A model generated the notes under the pieces. It saw only the letters and a list, made by a program, of their open reading frames with translations, was not told where the DNA came from and searched no databases. From Acinetobacter sp. UBA801 (GTDB lineage Bacteria > Pseudomonadota > Gammaproteobacteria > Pseudomonadales > Moraxellaceae): DNA of 64,000 nt. Shown here piece after piece: positions 63,656 to 64,000 of the stretch (its first letter is position 1; every line of letters begins with the position of its first letter). Location: positions 30,909 through 94,908 of the forward strand of contig DBIN01000019.1 in NCBI GenBank assembly GCA_002296655.1, in the 5' to 3' direction. A program made the position numbers and the translations under genes.

Positions 63656-63842
63656 AAATGTGTCGAATATTCAACAGATTTGTGACCCTGACCGATGGGT
63701 GTCTAAGCCACAGCAGTACTGGTGCATGACACAGCCGAATGCTCAAAATTCAGTTCTACAGAATTCAACAGGGATTCTATGAATGCCTACAACTTGCGAT
63801 TTATCAAAAGTTCCTTCAACTCAATCAATAGTGCTTAAAAAA

Positions 63843-64000
63843 GGTTAGAAACAGTAAAATGAAAGGTTTTTAATATTCAAGTATCTGATATTTAATAATT
63901 AAATTTCTAACCATATAAAGGTTAGAAGTGGTTAGAAAAAAGTTATAAAAGTTAAAATATTTATATAAAACAATAATATAAAAGGTTAGAACTTCTAACC
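63843..64000. repeat. Cluster of GGTTAGAA repeats (iteron-like)
   Basis: The 8-mer GGTTAGAA occurs at 63843-63850, 63920-63927, 63930-63937 and 63984-63991, and inverted (TTCTAACC) at 63905-63912 and 63993-64000. The surrounding DNA is very AT-rich, with no gene. 63984-64000 is a near-perfect palindrome and the cluster may continue beyond the edge. It could be a replication origin, a repressor/activator array or an attachment-related site. Confidence 0.75.

Larger units (their letters stand above)
32054..64000. mobile_element. P2-like prophage inserted at dusA (right end outside window)
   Basis: An integrase abuts dusA and is followed by phage early, regulatory, tail, lysis, head and packaging genes up to a cos-like site at about 63,640 and beyond. 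The late genes are in P2 order (Q-P | O-N-M-L-X-lysis-R-S-V-W-J-I-H | FI-FII-E-T-U-D-ogr). All recognised essential P2 late functions appear intact except that no H-linked tail-fibre assembly gene is seen. The replication module is not P2 gene A but a toprim/P-loop primase-helicase. The left junction is near 32,030-32,090; the right junction must be beyond 64,000. Exact att sequences cannot be defined from this window. Confidence 0.9.

Noticed and set aside
63570-63782. 70-codon frame across the cos-like region
   Set aside because: It starts inside the spanin-operon terminator, crosses the GC-rich cos-like stretch and has no ribosome-binding site or domain pattern.
1-64000. CRISPR arrays, rRNA genes, complete tRNA genes and insertion sequences
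   Set aside because: None was seen by eye: no regularly spaced repeats, rRNA motifs, cloverleaf sets or transposase genes in the window.

Overview
The window looks like a chromosomal segment of an Acinetobacter species. The evidence is moderately AT-rich DNA, the tig-clpP-clpX order without lon behind it, an ackA-pta operon, a class I fumarase, paired catecholate-type TonB receptors under Fur-like boxes, and protein sequences that read as Acinetobacter-like. This assignment is from memory of the families, not from a search.

Positions 1-32,053 are mostly core genome. From left to right they hold two iron-siderophore receptors on the minus strand (the second split by one in-frame TAA), the trigger factor/ClpP/ClpX proteostasis genes, a DUF2846 lipoprotein, class I fumarase, a small methyltransferase, a frameshifted DUF4189-like exported protein, pta and ackA, a two-helix membrane protein, proA, an alpha/beta hydrolase with an extra C-terminal domain, an LCMT-like methyltransferase, nagZ, the tail-specific protease prc, an MHYT-GGDEF-EAL protein, a relic of a Fic/AlbA_2-type winged-helix domain, prfC, two RsiV/DUF3298-like lipoproteins, a TatD nuclease, tcdA and dusA.

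From about 32,054 to the right edge lies a P2-like prophage inserted at the 5' end of dusA, with its tyrosine integrase next to dusA. The far attachment site is outside the window. The layout is: integrase (+); an early operon read leftward (RHH protein, toprim/P-loop primase-helicase, SSB, PrtN-like activator, DUF551 and small proteins); a divergent XRE repressor; a second leftward unit in which a C4-like antisense RNA precedes a 64-residue membrane ORF and a Rha-type regulator; a rightward accessory gene with its own signals (helical repeats plus BRCT); Ogr; and then the P2 late genes in P2 order read backwards (D, U, T, E/E', FII, FI, H, I, J, W, V, S, R, lysis genes, X, L, M, N, O, then divergent P and Q). 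An Rz/Rz1 spanin pair, a cos-like sequence and a cluster of GGTTAGAA repeats follow Q.

The prophage regulatory wiring can be read in the sequence. One near-identical 26-bp element with TTGTA-N12-TACAA symmetry lies before the FI, V and O/P transcription units, as expected for Ogr-activated late promoters. A second shared motif (AACAGTGTTAAA) occurs both at the repressor/early-operon divide and at the divide between the antisense RNA unit and the BRCT gene, suggesting one repressor controls both. The antisense RNA folds into a closing stem with two hairpins whose loops are complementary to the ribosome-binding region of the ORF preceding rha. This is the same logic as C4-icd-ant in phage P1.
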